Positions 30,816-39,884 of a stretch of 51,528 nt of DNA are shown here, piece by piece; position 1 is the stretch's first letter; each line of letters begins with the position of its first letter. Below the pieces are notes generated by a model, which saw nothing but the letters and a program-made list of their open reading frames with translations, did not search any database and had not been told where the DNA came from. The position numbers and the translations under genes were made by a program. The stretch spans positions 1-51,528 of IMG/VR virus record IMGVR_UViG_3300017971_000076; one strand, written 5' to 3'. This stretch comes from a virus.

Positions 30816-33154
30816 CAGGCAACCCTCCGCCGGCCAGAGTTAATCACATCCATTGTGGACTGCTCGTATGCCCAGGCCCGGCCCGAGGTCCCCGTGATTC
30901 TCAAGATCGCGGCCTGACCGCGCCCTAGCCGACGAACCGAACTATTAAGCCCACCGCTCCAAGTCCCCGAGGCTACCGACGAGGCCGAGGTCGCCCCCTC
31001 GAAAGTCGTCGCCGGACGAATCGACCACGTTACGTCAGCACTATCGGCGGCAAGCACACCATCCAGGGAAAGAATCGTCCCGAAAGTCCCATCTGCCGCC
31101 AGTGGAATCGGGCCGATCTCAACGTATGACGCAAAGGCCGTCCCGCAATCGTTTTCGGCGAGCCCAGAAAACCTCCGGAGATAACCGTCGCGGCCGCCCA
31201 ATATAACCGCCGAATCTTCAACATTCGTGCCCTGGAGCGCGCAGGCCGCTAAGGGCTCGTGGCTCGACGAATGTGTAATGGGCCAGAACGTCTTGTTCGT
31301 CCAATCGAACCAGTAGTGCGTCCTAGCATTCGATGAATCCGGCGACAGAAAGATATGGACGCCATGGTTCTCTGTGTCGAATTCCAGGAGTACGGTAGTC
31401 GTCTCCGGTTGCAGGTTCTTAAACTCCTCCGGCAGCACTTCCCGTGATAACGGAATCGGCTCCGAATTCCCGCCGGGCGGCAAGGCGTATAAGCCGTCCA
31501 AAGTCAGGAAGATCAACTCTCCGGCCGGGCCGATACACCGAGCCTCCGGGCCGATGATCCCGACTGTGTGACTGACCGAATCCAGGTCCGGCGCGTACAC
31601 CGGGTCGCCGCGCATCATCCAGACTTCAGTGCGACAGCCCAGAATCAGGTAGTCGTCGCTGTGCGCGATCAGCGAGGTCAGCGGGTCGCCCGGCGTCCCG
31701 GCTTCGGAAGCCGTACCGGCCACGGCCCGCTGACTGTCGGTCTGCGAATAGTCCCAATCGTCCTCATCACTCTGCCGGGCCGCATACCAGACGTGTGGGG
31801 CCGTGTCCGCGCCACCGAGGATAATCCGGTCCAAGAACCTGGTAATCAGCGGACAGCCGGTCGGCACCTGTAATGTCGGGGCACCCTCTGCCGTAAGAAT
31901 CGACAGCGTTCCGGCACTCGGGTCATAGACCTTCGGAGCGCGCTCTACCCTGTACGTACAAGTCCCGTCACCTGGGGCCGAGGTCAGTGTGAGTGCCCCG
32001 GCCGCGATCGACGAAATTTTGTATGTCCCCGCCACTGTCGCACCACCGACGTTCGACACGACCACTACGTCGTCATACGCGCTGATGGAGTGGGCCGTCC
32101 AATCGGACACGCTTGCCGCGTCCAGATCGCTGCCGCTCACCGTCCCGTCCGTGCCCGTCACCCGGAGCCCGTAGTCCGCGATATACAATTTCTGCCCGGA
32201 CTGTACGCATTGCAGGCCCACGTCACTCCGGAGCGTCAGATTCGTGGACAACTCCGTCATAGTGCCATAGGTGTCCTCGTAATACAGCTTCCCGCCCGCC
32301 GAGCCCACGAGCATCGTGCGTGAGCCGCTGAGTGTGCTGGTCGAGAAATACTGGACCCGGAACGTGTTGACCAGACAGATGCCGCCGCTCTCTGTACACT
32401 CCATCCCGAACCCGACGCGGGCGCCCGTATGGGCGTCGACCGTCCCGGAAAGGATTTTCGTGCCGTGCCAATACACATCCACGTCATTGCCGCTCACGAC
32501 CGCCGAGAGCCACCCCGGGGCCGGTGTCGTAATTGTGCCCGTATCCGAGTCAGTAGTCGTCGCGACCGAGCCGGTATAGGACTTCAGCGTCCCGGACCAC
32601 GAGCCGTCCGAGCCAGTCATGGTCAGTTCGATTTGCACGCCGTCCGTTGCGTAGGCCGGCGTCGTATTATCGAGCCGCAGATAGAGCCGATACTTCCCGT
32701 GGAATGCGTTACTGTACGGCGCGATGAACATCTCGACCGTGTACGCGCTGGTCGTGTCGATCGACAGGGCGTCCCGAACCACTTCGCCCTCGCTCGTGGC
32801 ATAGCTGATTGACGCCATTGCGGACGGCAGGATGTCCGGCGTGTCCGACGCCCACGACGCCTGGGCCCAGGCCGCCGCCAATGAGGAGCCCGCGAAGTTG
32901 TCGCTCCATGCCGTGAAGTTGTCCCCCAGCGCGAGCGTCATGGGGTAGAGCATCCGCACGTCCGACCCGAGGTCCGTGATGTGCGACTTAATGAGCCCTG
33001 GCCGGCTGCCGCCGCGCATCCGCTCCTCAAACGTACCGATCGGCCAGACATTCGACATGTCCGGCGAGGTATAGGGCTTTTGCTGCCTAAAGGCAGCCCG
33101 ACGGTTCAAACCGGCCAGCGGGAACGGAATTCGGAGACGCCGCTTTTTAGCCAT
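30815..33154 (-). CDS. Tail nozzle / T7 gp12-like protein with inserted LamG-like domain
   Basis: A 779-residue protein. It begins MAKKRRLRIPFPLAGLNRRA, then QQKPYTSPDMSNVWP and FEERMRGGSRPGL, the start of P22 gp10/T7 gp12-type nozzle proteins, and ends in their propeller-like region (GTASEAGTPGDPLTSLIAHS, VGIIGPEARCIGPAGELIFL). Residues about 80-275 look like an inserted concanavalin/LamG-type beta sandwich. It forms the short-tail tube that the adaptor joins to the portal. Stop overlaps the fibre start (TGATG). Confidence 0.8.
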   Translation of the reverse strand: MAKKRRLRIPFPLAGLNRRAAFRQQKPYTSPDMSNVWPIGTFEERMRGGSRPGLIKSHITDLGSDVRMLYPMTLALGDNFTAWSDNFAGSSLAAAWAQASWASDTPDILPSAMASISYATSEGEVVRDALSIDTTSAYTVEMFIAPYSNAFHGKYRLYLRLDNTTPAYATDGVQIELTMTGSDGSWSGTLKSYTGSVATTTDSDTGTITTPAPGWLSAVVSGNDVDVYWHGTKILSGTVDAHTGARVGFGMECTESGGICLVNTFRVQYFSTSTLSGSRTMLVGSAGGKLYYEDTYGTMTELSTNLTLRSDVGLQCVQSGQKLYIADYGLRVTGTDGTVSGSDLDAASVSDWTAHSISAYDDVVVVSNVGGATVAGTYKISSIAAGALTLTSAPGDGTCTYRVERAPKVYDPSAGTLSILTAEGAPTLQVPTGCPLITRFLDRIILGGADTAPHVWYAARQSDEDDWDYSQTDSQRAVAGTASEAGTPGDPLTSLIAHSDDYLILGCRTEVWMMRGDPVYAPDLDSVSHTVGIIGPEARCIGPAGELIFLTLDGLYALPPGGNSEPIPLSREVLPEEFKNLQPETTTVLLEFDTENHGVHIFLSPDSSNARTHYWFDWTNKTFWPITHSSSHEPLAACALQGTNVEDSAVILGGRDGYLRRFSGLAENDCGTAFASYVEIGPIPLAADGTFGTILSLDGVLAADSADVTWSIRPATTFEGATSASSVASGTWSGGLNSSVRRLGRGQAAILRITGTSGRAWAYEQSTMDVINSGRRRVA

Positions 33155-33692
33155 CGCTAACTACTTCCGCCTTCTTTAAGTAGGCCAAGAGTCTTTCCAC
33201 CAATTCAGGGCCATCACCAAGAAGCCCGACTGCCTTATTGCACTTCCCGCACAACCAACCACGAAACTCGCCCGTCTCGTGGTCGTGGTCCATATTCAAT
33301 TTCTGAGTACATTCCTCTTCTGGTACTCCGCAAACGAAACACTTACCAGTAAATGAAGCCAGCAATTCATCTACTGTAGCTATGCATGGTGTATGCCCAT
33401 CTTTACGGGCAGCCCCAATGGACCTATAGAGCTTCGCCTTCATGCGCGCTACGGGATCGTGTCTTCTGGCGGCATCCCTTTTCTTTTGATACTTCCTTTT
33501 TGCTCTGTTGCGTACTTCAGGATTAGCAAGGAAATACTCTCTTGATTTCTTAGTGCGACAGCTACGACGTGCACTCAAAAGACCGAAGCTCCCGTCTTTT
33601 CTTTTCGTTGCCTTGCCAAATTCACACGCATCCTTAACTACCCCGCACATTGTGCATTTCTTGGGCTGCGTTTCGTCAATTCTCCTTGCCAT
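33147..33692 (-). CDS. Recombination endonuclease VII-like HNH nuclease
   Basis: A 181-residue protein. C-terminal endonuclease VII domain: Cys118/Cys121, DHDHETG (135-141), WLCGKCNKAVG (Cys148/Cys151) and DGPELVERLLAYL. The N-terminal zinc ribbon (Cys13, Cys16) has partner residues later (RRSCR). Such enzymes resolve branched DNA, but free-standing copies inserted in structural modules often behave as homing endonucleases. ATG 33692 preferred over TTG 33728. Lower GC than neighbours; overlaps the nozzle start by 8 bases. Confidence 0.85.
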   Translation of the reverse strand: MARRIDETQPKKCTMCGVVKDACEFGKATKRKDGSFGLLSARRSCRTKKSREYFLANPEVRNRAKRKYQKKRDAARRHDPVARMKAKLYRSIGAARKDGHTPCIATVDELLASFTGKCFVCGVPEEECTQKLNMDHDHETGEFRGWLCGKCNKAVGLLGDGPELVERLLAYLKKAEVVSDG

Positions 33693-33764
33693 ATATCTAC
33701 CCAAAAGAAACCCGACGGCCCCGCACAACGCTGGACCGCCGGGGTGTCATTCTTAGCCAGCGCG

Positions 33765-34217
33765 TCAGTCGATCACTTCCTTCGGCGCGCCATCCTCATT
33801 CCGTAAAAACTCTTCGTCGTTCTCGATCTCGCCTTCCGGCAGGAAGAACATATCCAGCGCGAGAAGGTCCTGGGGCGTGAGCGCAGTCGCATCCGATTCG
33901 ATCAGGCTGTCCAGAACCTCGGCCAGTCGCATCGGAGCCAGGGCCACGTCACACTCCGTCACCATGATCTCGGCATTCTGCCGCTGGAACTCGGCGTACA
34001 TCTCCGTGCCTTCCTCGATTCTGGCCGGCTCGCCGGGCTTGGTGCCTGTGAGGTCACGGATCAGCGCATCACGCTGCTGCGTCACTAGATCGCACTCCTC
34101 GCCGATCATTTTCGCGTACTTCGCTACCTCATACGCAGCCTTTGGCTTCATCCGCAATGCAACCAGCCGACGCCAGGCGCCCAAAGAATTCAGCAGCAAA
34201 CCGAAAGTCGTCTTCAT
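33765..34217 (-). CDS. Conserved hypothetical protein of the head-tail region
   Basis: A 150-residue helical, acidic protein (KYAKMIGEECDLVTQQRDAL, EGTEMYAEFQRQNAEIMVTE). It resembles small proteins in podovirus structural modules, with no known function. ATG 34217 follows GAGGAGA. A strong terminator lies just upstream of it, so its mRNA may start separately or by read-through. Confidence 0.65.
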   Translation of the reverse strand: MKTTFGLLLNSLGAWRRLVALRMKPKAAYEVAKYAKMIGEECDLVTQQRDALIRDLTGTKPGEPARIEEGTEMYAEFQRQNAEIMVTECDVALAPMRLAEVLDSLIESDATALTPQDLLALDMFFLPEGEIENDEEFLRNEDGAPKEVID

Positions 34218-34237
34218 ACGTCTCTCCTCGAAACAGG

Positions 34238-34280
34238 AAAAAGGGGGCCCGGTGCCTCGCGCTCAACACGAGGCACCGGG
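34238..34280 (-). terminator. Rho-independent terminator inside the structural operon
   Basis: Perfect 12-bp arms CCCGGTGCCTCG (34248-34259) and CGAGGCACCGGG (34269-34280) with a 9-nt loop; on the minus strand CCCCCTTTTT follows. It lies right after the triplicated head-fibre gene and would reduce or stop transcription into the tail genes. Confidence 0.85.
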
Positions 34281-34293
34281 TACAGAACCTTAA

Positions 34294-36348
34294 TTACGTA
34301 CCAAGTCCCTCAGCGGCGTAAACCGGAATGTACCCCGGCGTACCGTTGATATCCACACGAATTACATGAGACACGTTGCCAGTCGGCGTGACTGCATTTG
34401 CCTTAATGCCATTCGTATAACCGGAATCTGCCGCGGCAAATCCAAGGACATTATCGGCCCCGTCAACATACAATGCCGAACCCCAAAGGTCACCGCGCTG
34501 ATCGGTAGCCGTAGCAACGAACGCCGCCAGTACGCCGGTCTGCGTAACCGTATAGGCGCCAGTGGTATTCAACTCGGCGTACACACCAGCCAAGTAACCT
34601 TGAGCGATAGTCAGATCGCCGCCAACTTCCGTGCGAGCACGGACAGCACAGGCCGCGTGTCGAGCGTCATTCAGTCCGAGGTCATTTGCGCCGGCCATCT
34701 CCAGATAGGCATACATGCCCGCAAGATAGTCGCCGTCGAAATCAACGTCGCCGACAAGTTTCGTCTGAGCGCACATACTTGCCAGCGACAATGCGCCGGT
34801 GTGCTCGGCGATAACCGCCAGCCTAGACAGTACGCCGCGCCGGTTCCCAGTCAGAGCCGAACCGCCATCGTCACTATGGAAACGATTCGCAGCCGTAGCT
34901 CCACCAAGTGAAATACCGCTACCGGCCGTATTAGCATGCTTGCCAACGTAGATGCCGGTCGTACAACCAGCCGCGTCAGCCCAAAATGCCTTCGGCCACT
35001 TAGTCGTACCGCCAGAGATATTTGCCATAAAGGCCGCCATCTCGCCGGTCTCGGTGTACGTCCGTGTTGAATTCAAGGTTGCCTCAAACCCAGAATAATA
35101 CGAACTCGCCGAAATGGTTGTCGTGCCGGACGCCCCCTCCTCGATAGCAGCCCGGATGCCAGCCACATGCCCCGCAAGAGTTCTCGCGCCAGTACCGGCA
35201 AGCTCAAGGTAGCCCGTAATAGGCGACGATACTGAGCTAGTATTCGAGATGTCAATCCCGTCGTTCGCCTTCAACTGACCACGCAAAGCGTTGATCGTGA
35301 TGGCGTTCGACTGGTCAATTGTCAGGCACACACGGGAAAGAGTGGCCCGATAATCAGCAGCATCTAACGCAGCACCAGCATCGTCAAACAAGAAACTGAC
35401 TGGTCGATTGTTTCCGCTAGCGAGCGTGACACCTTTACTGGCCGAACTAGAATAGGTGCCAGTTTGTACCACCTTTCCGGTGAACGCATCACAAGAACCG
35501 AGAATCACATCAGCGCCACTCAGGCCGACGTAAAGGCCGTACTGCCAACTGGAAGTCCCGCTGGAAATGTCCGCCAAAAACGCAGCAGTAATACCACTGC
35601 CCCCATACGTCCTTGTCGAATTCAGCGTAGCCTCAAAGCCAGCAAGATACGTCCCGACGGTCGTAGTACCGGACGCCCCTTCCTCAAGGGCGGCACGAAC
35701 ACAAGCCACATGGCCGTTAAGCGTTCTGGCTCCAGTGCCGGCCAGTTCGAGGTAGCCAGTGAACGGCGAAACTACTGAACTCGCGCTAGACACGTCAATG
35801 CCATCAAGCCCCTTGATCTGCGCTCGCATAGCGTTCAAGGTAATGGCATTGCTTTGGTCTTTCGTTAGCAGCACGCGAGACAGCGCGGCACGATAATCAG
35901 CAGCCCCCAGCGCGGCCCCAGCATCATCGAACAAGAAACTAACAGGCCGATTGTTGGTACTCAGTAAAGTGACGCCGTTACTTGCAGTGCTCGAATACGT
36001 TCCAGTCTCAATCACCTTTCGCGTACAGGCAGCCACCACTTCCTCGTAGCTATCGCCGTCCGCAGTAAGAAGTGTCCCGGCCGCATACGCAACAGAACCA
36101 ACGTCGCCAAGATCCGATAACTCCATTGAACCAGGCGGAATCACGGCGTTGAAATCACAACTCGTAACCGACCCCTCATTCACATAGAGGGCCGTTTCCG
36201 CACCGCCGTCCGTATGCTGGAAGATACACCCTGTCTGATAGCCGTCCGTCCCGTCCGTAGGAACAGTAGCTCCAGAACTAAACAACATCCCACGATTATC
36301 AACAATCGGAGGATTCATACGCAGCAGACTACAAACACGATCAATCAT
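34294..36348 (-). CDS. Head-fibre/decoration-like protein with three internal repeats
   Basis: A 684-residue protein. The N-terminal ~105 residues (GYQTGCIFQHTDGG, LYVNEGSVTSCDF) match the anchor domain of phage head-fibre-like proteins. Three tandem modules follow: about 112-275, 293-458 and 478-630, sharing NRPVSFLFDDAGAAL, ADYRA(A/T)LSRV, GYLELAGTGARTL, EEGASGTTT, FEATLNSTRTY. The first two are nearly identical, the third diverged. Modules are beta-rich and likely form a trimeric fibre. There are no catalytic motifs. Copy number could change by recombination. Confidence 0.75.
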   Translation of the reverse strand: MIDRVCSLLRMNPPIVDNRGMLFSSGATVPTDGTDGYQTGCIFQHTDGGAETALYVNEGSVTSCDFNAVIPPGSMELSDLGDVGSVAYAAGTLLTADGDSYEEVVAACTRKVIETGTYSSTASNGVTLLSTNNRPVSFLFDDAGAALGAADYRAALSRVLLTKDQSNAITLNAMRAQIKGLDGIDVSSASSVVSPFTGYLELAGTGARTLNGHVACVRAALEEGASGTTTVGTYLAGFEATLNSTRTYGGSGITAAFLADISSGTSSWQYGLYVGLSGADVILGSCDAFTGKVVQTGTYSSSASKGVTLASGNNRPVSFLFDDAGAALDAADYRATLSRVCLTIDQSNAITINALRGQLKANDGIDISNTSSVSSPITGYLELAGTGARTLAGHVAGIRAAIEEGASGTTTISASSYYSGFEATLNSTRTYTETGEMAAFMANISGGTTKWPKAFWADAAGCTTGIYVGKHANTAGSGISLGGATAANRFHSDDGGSALTGNRRGVLSRLAVIAEHTGALSLASMCAQTKLVGDVDFDGDYLAGMYAYLEMAGANDLGLNDARHAACAVRARTEVGGDLTIAQGYLAGVYAELNTTGAYTVTQTGVLAAFVATATDQRGDLWGSALYVDGADNVLGFAAADSGYTNGIKANAVTPTGNVSHVIRVDINGTPGYIPVYAAEGLGT
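34459..36015 (-). repeat. Triplicated ~500-bp coding repeat
   Basis: Module 1 is about 35524-36015, module 2 about 34975-35472, module 3 about 34459-34917. Modules 1 and 2 are highly similar at both protein and DNA level over most of their length, including the shared FDDAGAAL and EEGASGTTT encoding segments. Confidence 0.75.
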
Positions 36349-36420
36349 TACTCACTGCCCCTTAAACGGAAACCAAAGAACATCCAGCTACCACGCTGCC
36401 CCTTGCGCCCCTCCATGCCG

Positions 36421-36732
36421 TTACGACGTAGGCCACGGACCTGCAAACTGGCCCGGACCACACTCAATCTCTTCCATTGTCTCGTACCCGACAACTGCGT
36501 TGCCGGACGAGATAGCGTTGATCGCCCCGCGGGCCTTCGGGCCCTTCACCTTCACCCAAGCCCCAGGTTCCAGCAGTCCAATGCCGGTCGCGTCCGCGGC
36601 ATCCTCGCCGAACCCGAGGTATACGTCATGGTTGCTCTGAACCTGAATCAGGATATGGTCGCGATTTGCGTCGGCTGCAACTAACTGCTCACTGCCGCCG
36701 CCGCCCGTCAACGTCTTCGTGCCCGCTGCCAT
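36421..36732 (-). CDS. Small decoration-like structural protein
   Basis: A 103-residue beta-rich protein starting MAAGTKTLTGGGGSEQLVAA, with the ILIQVQSNHDVYLGFGEDAA pattern of small phage surface proteins that sit next to head fibres. Function inferred from context. ATG 36732 overlaps the upstream TAA. Confidence 0.65.
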   Translation of the reverse strand: MAAGTKTLTGGGGSEQLVAADANRDHILIQVQSNHDVYLGFGEDAADATGIGLLEPGAWVKVKGPKARGAINAISSGNAVVGYETMEEIECGPGQFAGPWPTS

Positions 36733-37037
36733 TATCGCCTCTTTTTCTTCTTCGGTTTTTTTGATTGCGTCAATGCTTCAGTCAGCTTATCCAGGCCGGT
36801 TTTCGGCATTAGTCGTCCACGACGCGATTCTGCCGCCTTGCTTCGCTTCTGTGCCGGGGTCAACGGTTTCGGCTTCTGACTCGATTTACGAGCTTTCCTA
36901 ATGGCCCTCATCGACTGCGACATCTCTTGATTGACCCGCACACGATCCTCGATACGTTTCTGTTCCTCTGGCGTCCTGCGCATGATCGTCGCAGCATTGA
37001 TTGTCTGCTCGCTGTATTTCTTCTTTTTTTTAGCCAC
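36732..37037 (-). CDS. Small, strongly basic protein
   Basis: A 101-residue protein with Lys/Arg runs at both ends (MAKKKKKYSEQ, KKPKKKKRR) and a helical middle rich in Gln, Arg and Lys. It likely binds DNA or is a packaged internal protein; no family recognised. Start is GTG 37037 overlapping the upstream TAG (TAGTG), with GAGGAAA upstream. Confidence 0.6.
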   Translation of the reverse strand: MAKKKKKYSEQTINAATIMRRTPEEQKRIEDRVRVNQEMSQSMRAIRKARKSSQKPKPLTPAQKRSKAAESRRGRLMPKTGLDKLTEALTQSKKPKKKKRR

Positions 37038-37822
37038 TAAATCGTTTCCTCTTTGTACGTGATTGGATACGTCCCGCCCGTATCGCCGTGCCTCACGCGC
37101 CCATCCCCATCGAATTCACGGTGGCCCATGTGCCCAAATGAGGCTGCGCCACGTTTTCGGTCGTCCATGATTGCGTTCAATAACATCCGCTCGTACATCG
37201 CCGTATGAATGGACGCCTCGTCATTCATTTGCTGCTCAGCGACGGCCAGGCAACTCTCAATCAGCAACTCACTGATCGCCATCCCGCCGAGGGCATACGG
37301 GTACGAATCAGACAGCGCACCGGAGTACGCCTCGTACTTGTAGGACAGCACGTAATCGCTATCCGGCTCAGGCCAGAACAGCGCCTCCCACCGTTGCCCC
37401 GCCGTCCGATCCTCCGCCTTTCGGCGAACCGCCACGTACTGCGGCGGCCCAGTACGATCGTAGATGGACCGCATCTCCAGTAGGTCGTCAAGGCTGACGC
37501 TCTTGACTGGAGCATAGTGCGTATCCGCTGCGAAGTTCATCTTGCCGATCAGGCGATGAAAATCGTCCGGCAGATCGTAATCGTAATCATCATCCGCGAG
37601 AGTCAGTGTCGTAGACGGCCGCACCCATGACCACTCATACCCGAGCACCCTTGGATCGCTGCTCACCGGGAAATAGACGCGCCGAACGCCGGACTGCACG
37701 ATATCTTCGACTTCAGTAGCCTGATCGCTTGTCCAGTCACCGATCGTTCGACCATACCCAAGGAAGAAGCCAGTACGCTGCTTCAGTTCCGTCCAGCCAA
37801 CACTTAAACCCGACTCTGCCAC
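37037..37822 (-). CDS. Head-to-tail adaptor / T7 gp11-P22 gp4-like protein
   Basis: A 261-residue protein. Helical, with TSDQATEVEDIVQSGVRRVY, DYDYDLPDDFHRLIGKMNFA, and GMAISELLIESCLAVAEQQM. This fits tail tubular protein A/adaptor families of short-tailed phages, which ring the portal. It starts at GTG 37822, three bases after the 3' end of a tRNA gene whose GGGGG acceptor strand is the only Shine-Dalgarno-like sequence. Confidence 0.75.
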   Translation of the reverse strand: MAESGLSVGWTELKQRTGFFLGYGRTIGDWTSDQATEVEDIVQSGVRRVYFPVSSDPRVLGYEWSWVRPSTTLTLADDDYDYDLPDDFHRLIGKMNFAADTHYAPVKSVSLDDLLEMRSIYDRTGPPQYVAVRRKAEDRTAGQRWEALFWPEPDSDYVLSYKYEAYSGALSDSYPYALGGMAISELLIESCLAVAEQQMNDEASIHTAMYERMLLNAIMDDRKRGAASFGHMGHREFDGDGRVRHGDTGGTYPITYKEETI

Positions 37823-37825
37823 AAA

Positions 37826-37898
37826 ATCCCCCGCGAGGACTCGAACCTCAAACCTAGTAGTTACAAACCACTTGCTCTGCCTGTTGAGCTACAGGGGA
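37826..37898 (-). tRNA. tRNA-Thr (anticodon TGT)
   Basis: A 73-nt cloverleaf on the minus strand: acceptor TCCCCTG/CGGGGGA (one G-T), D arm GCTC..GAGC, anticodon stem AGTGG/CTACT around TTTGTAA (anticodon TGT), 5-nt variable region, T arm TGAGG TTCGAGT CCTCG, and discriminator T. No CCA encoded. It would read ACA (Thr) codons. It lies inside the structural operon between a capsid-associated gene and the adaptor gene. Confidence 0.93.
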
Positions 37899-37904
37899 CC
37901 ACCA

Positions 37905-37941
37905 GGGCCCTCCGGGCGAAGAGAGAAAACCCGGAGGGCCC
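37905..37941 (-). promoter_or_regulatory. 12-bp hairpin upstream of the tRNA
   Basis: GGGCCCTCCGGG (37905-37916) and CCCGGAGGGCCC (37930-37941) form a perfect stem with a 13-nt loop, with no T-tract after it. It sits between the capsid-associated gene and the tRNA, six bases from the latter. Possible roles are mRNA 3' end stabilisation after tRNA processing, or partial termination. Confidence 0.7.
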
Positions 37942-37960
37942 GACCCCGATCCTGCCCCAC

Positions 37961-38767
37961 CTACGAAACCAGAACCACTCCATTCGCACCGCGAATGTTC
38001 CAACTACCGGCAACCCATTCCAAGACGCACTGGTCGCCCACGCCGCCAAGTTCAAGGCCATCCAGGTCTTGAGTGCCGTCCGCCGGCTCGTTGCCGTCGT
38101 CGTTCTCGATATCGATACGAGCCTCGTTACTCGTCACAGCCGTGGTGATAATCTCGACCTTCTTACGAAGACCCTCGATCGTGCCGTCCACGATCTCCTC
38201 AGCCGGCGAGGCGGTCGAACAGGCCGCACCGATCAGGAGCGACGTACCACCGACCATCATCACGAACGCCGTGTTGTCGACCAGTTGGACGACTTCAACG
38301 CCACCGGACGGAGGACCCACCTGGAGCTTCGCGTAAACCAGCCCGGCGTCTGTCGAACGATCGACCGTCTGCATGGGCTGCGCAGAACCCTCGCCGTCCA
38401 GACCTTCGTACCGGAAGTAGCCCTGATACGAAGTGGTCACGTCGAACGTCAGGAGCCCCGTGCCGAGCGTGCAACTCGCCTTCGCGTAGATATTGCACAC
38501 GCTACCCGGTAGGTAGATTTCGATGAGTTGACCGCCAGTCACGGCGGCGTACTTGCGAGCCGCCACGCCAGCGAAATACTGCGCGTTAGTCGTACTCGGA
38601 AGCTCGACACGGTTGAACCGTCGACCGTCTTTAGCCGACGCCGTTCCGTAGTCGTAGTTATAACAAACGGCCTGACCCTCTTCCAGAGCGGTCGAACCAC
38701 CAAACCACACCCAAGCAGAGAACGTAGGACTCTGCTTTTCGTGGCCGTTAATCGCGTGAGAAACCAT
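37961..38767 (-). CDS. Capsid-associated structural protein
   Basis: A 268-residue beta-rich protein (starting MVSHAINGHEKQSPTFSAWV) with TSYQGYFRYEG, FVMMVGGTSLLIGAACS and a Lys/Glu helix. It follows the major capsid gene, which suggests a decoration or capsid-lining role; family not recognised. ATG 38767 is preferred over GTG 38770. Confidence 0.65.
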   Translation of the reverse strand: MVSHAINGHEKQSPTFSAWVWFGGSTALEEGQAVCYNYDYGTASAKDGRRFNRVELPSTTNAQYFAGVAARKYAAVTGGQLIEIYLPGSVCNIYAKASCTLGTGLLTFDVTTSYQGYFRYEGLDGEGSAQPMQTVDRSTDAGLVYAKLQVGPPSGGVEVVQLVDNTAFVMMVGGTSLLIGAACSTASPAEEIVDGTIEGLRKKVEIITTAVTSNEARIDIENDDGNEPADGTQDLDGLELGGVGDQCVLEWVAGSWNIRGANGVVLVS

Positions 38768-38819
38768 CACTTTACCTCATGGGTTGAATTCGCAAACTTA
38801 AAACGCACAGACCGTCAAA

Positions 38820-39854
38820 CTACGCCTTGTAGAAGACCGCCTGCTTCCGAAGGTCGGTGCAGACCATTTGCAACGTGGCGTCCAGGTCGACTCGGCGAAC
38901 CAAGTGCTTATTCGAGACCATATACGGCTTCGTCAGTTGATTCTGCCATCCGGCCATCACGCCAATCGCCAACGTCTTCCAATCCAGCATGTAAACCGGA
39001 TCGCCGGTATCGCTGTCCAGATACGGTGCGTAAGTTACCGGCGTCGACTTGAACGTCACCCGGCCGTCCTTACTAGCCAGATCGTTCCCGAGGTTCATGT
39101 TCTGCTTTTCCAGCAATTCCTCCATGATCCCGAGCACGTCGTCATTCGTGTAAATGCCGTTGCCCATGTTGGACAAATTCGGCACGGCGTGCGACACCGG
39201 AGAGCGGAAGCGCGTCTTGCGATGCCCCCTTCGCATGGAGCGAATAAGGTCCTCTTTCGCAATCGCAGTGTAGTCGTTCGACCAGTTCGCCCAGCGGGTA
39301 TAGGTGGTCGAGTCGATGTTGCCACGGCCATCCGAAAAGCCACTCGGGTTCTCAGCGTTGAAGCCCTCGGTCGCATTCCGAACGATCCAGTATTCCAGTC
39401 CATACGGCGTCCGCTCGTCCGTCGAGTCGTCCGGCTTACCCCATAGGAACTCTTCCAACTTCTCGTAAAACGAAACCATCATCCCGACGTAGCGGGTTTT
39501 GATCAAATTAACGATCGCGTGTCCGCCACGCTGGAACGCCTTCTCTCGCTGGTCGTAGATATAGTGTGCATTGACGTGACGCGGGGGAACGGTCCCCTGC
39601 TTCATCGTGTCCGTGAGCGAAGAGCCGTCCGTCTCGAACAACTGGACAGCCCGCGCACTATGGTTGTGATCCATCTGCGCGTCCCAACGCCAGTCGTCAC
39701 CACCATCAAACGTCTTGACATGCTTTTTCCACAACTCCCGAACCGCAACGTGGTCTTGCAGATCCGTCTGCATGTCCACGAAAGCGCCCTTTTTGATGAG
39801 GTTCTCTTGCGTCAAGAGAACCGCATCGTCGATATCCGAATACGGAATCCCCAT
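38820..39854 (-). CDS. Major capsid protein
   Basis: A 344-residue protein between scaffold and capsid-associated genes. Features expected of an HK97-fold capsid of short-tailed phages: N-terminal helix, QRGGHAIVNLIKTRYVGMMV, long helix near 120-140 (SFYEKLEEFLWG), VNAHYIYD, and DWKTLAIGVMAGWQNQL near the C-terminus. ATG 39854 follows AAGGGGCA. Confidence 0.8.
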   Translation of the reverse strand: MGIPYSDIDDAVLLTQENLIKKGAFVDMQTDLQDHVAVRELWKKHVKTFDGGDDWRWDAQMDHNHSARAVQLFETDGSSLTDTMKQGTVPPRHVNAHYIYDQREKAFQRGGHAIVNLIKTRYVGMMVSFYEKLEEFLWGKPDDSTDERTPYGLEYWIVRNATEGFNAENPSGFSDGRGNIDSTTYTRWANWSNDYTAIAKEDLIRSMRRGHRKTRFRSPVSHAVPNLSNMGNGIYTNDDVLGIMEELLEKQNMNLGNDLASKDGRVTFKSTPVTYAPYLDSDTGDPVYMLDWKTLAIGVMAGWQNQLTKPYMVSNKHLVRRVDLDATLQMVCTDLRKQAVFYKA

Positions 39855-39884
39855 TTTCTGCCCCTTAGTTTACTGCGAAGAGCG

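Noticed and set aside
36348-36416. 22-codon frame MEGRKGQRGSWMFF... ending on the head-fibre start (TAATG)
   Set aside because: Coupling is attractive, but there is no good Shine-Dalgarno, and the sequence has no recognisable property; left out as too weak.
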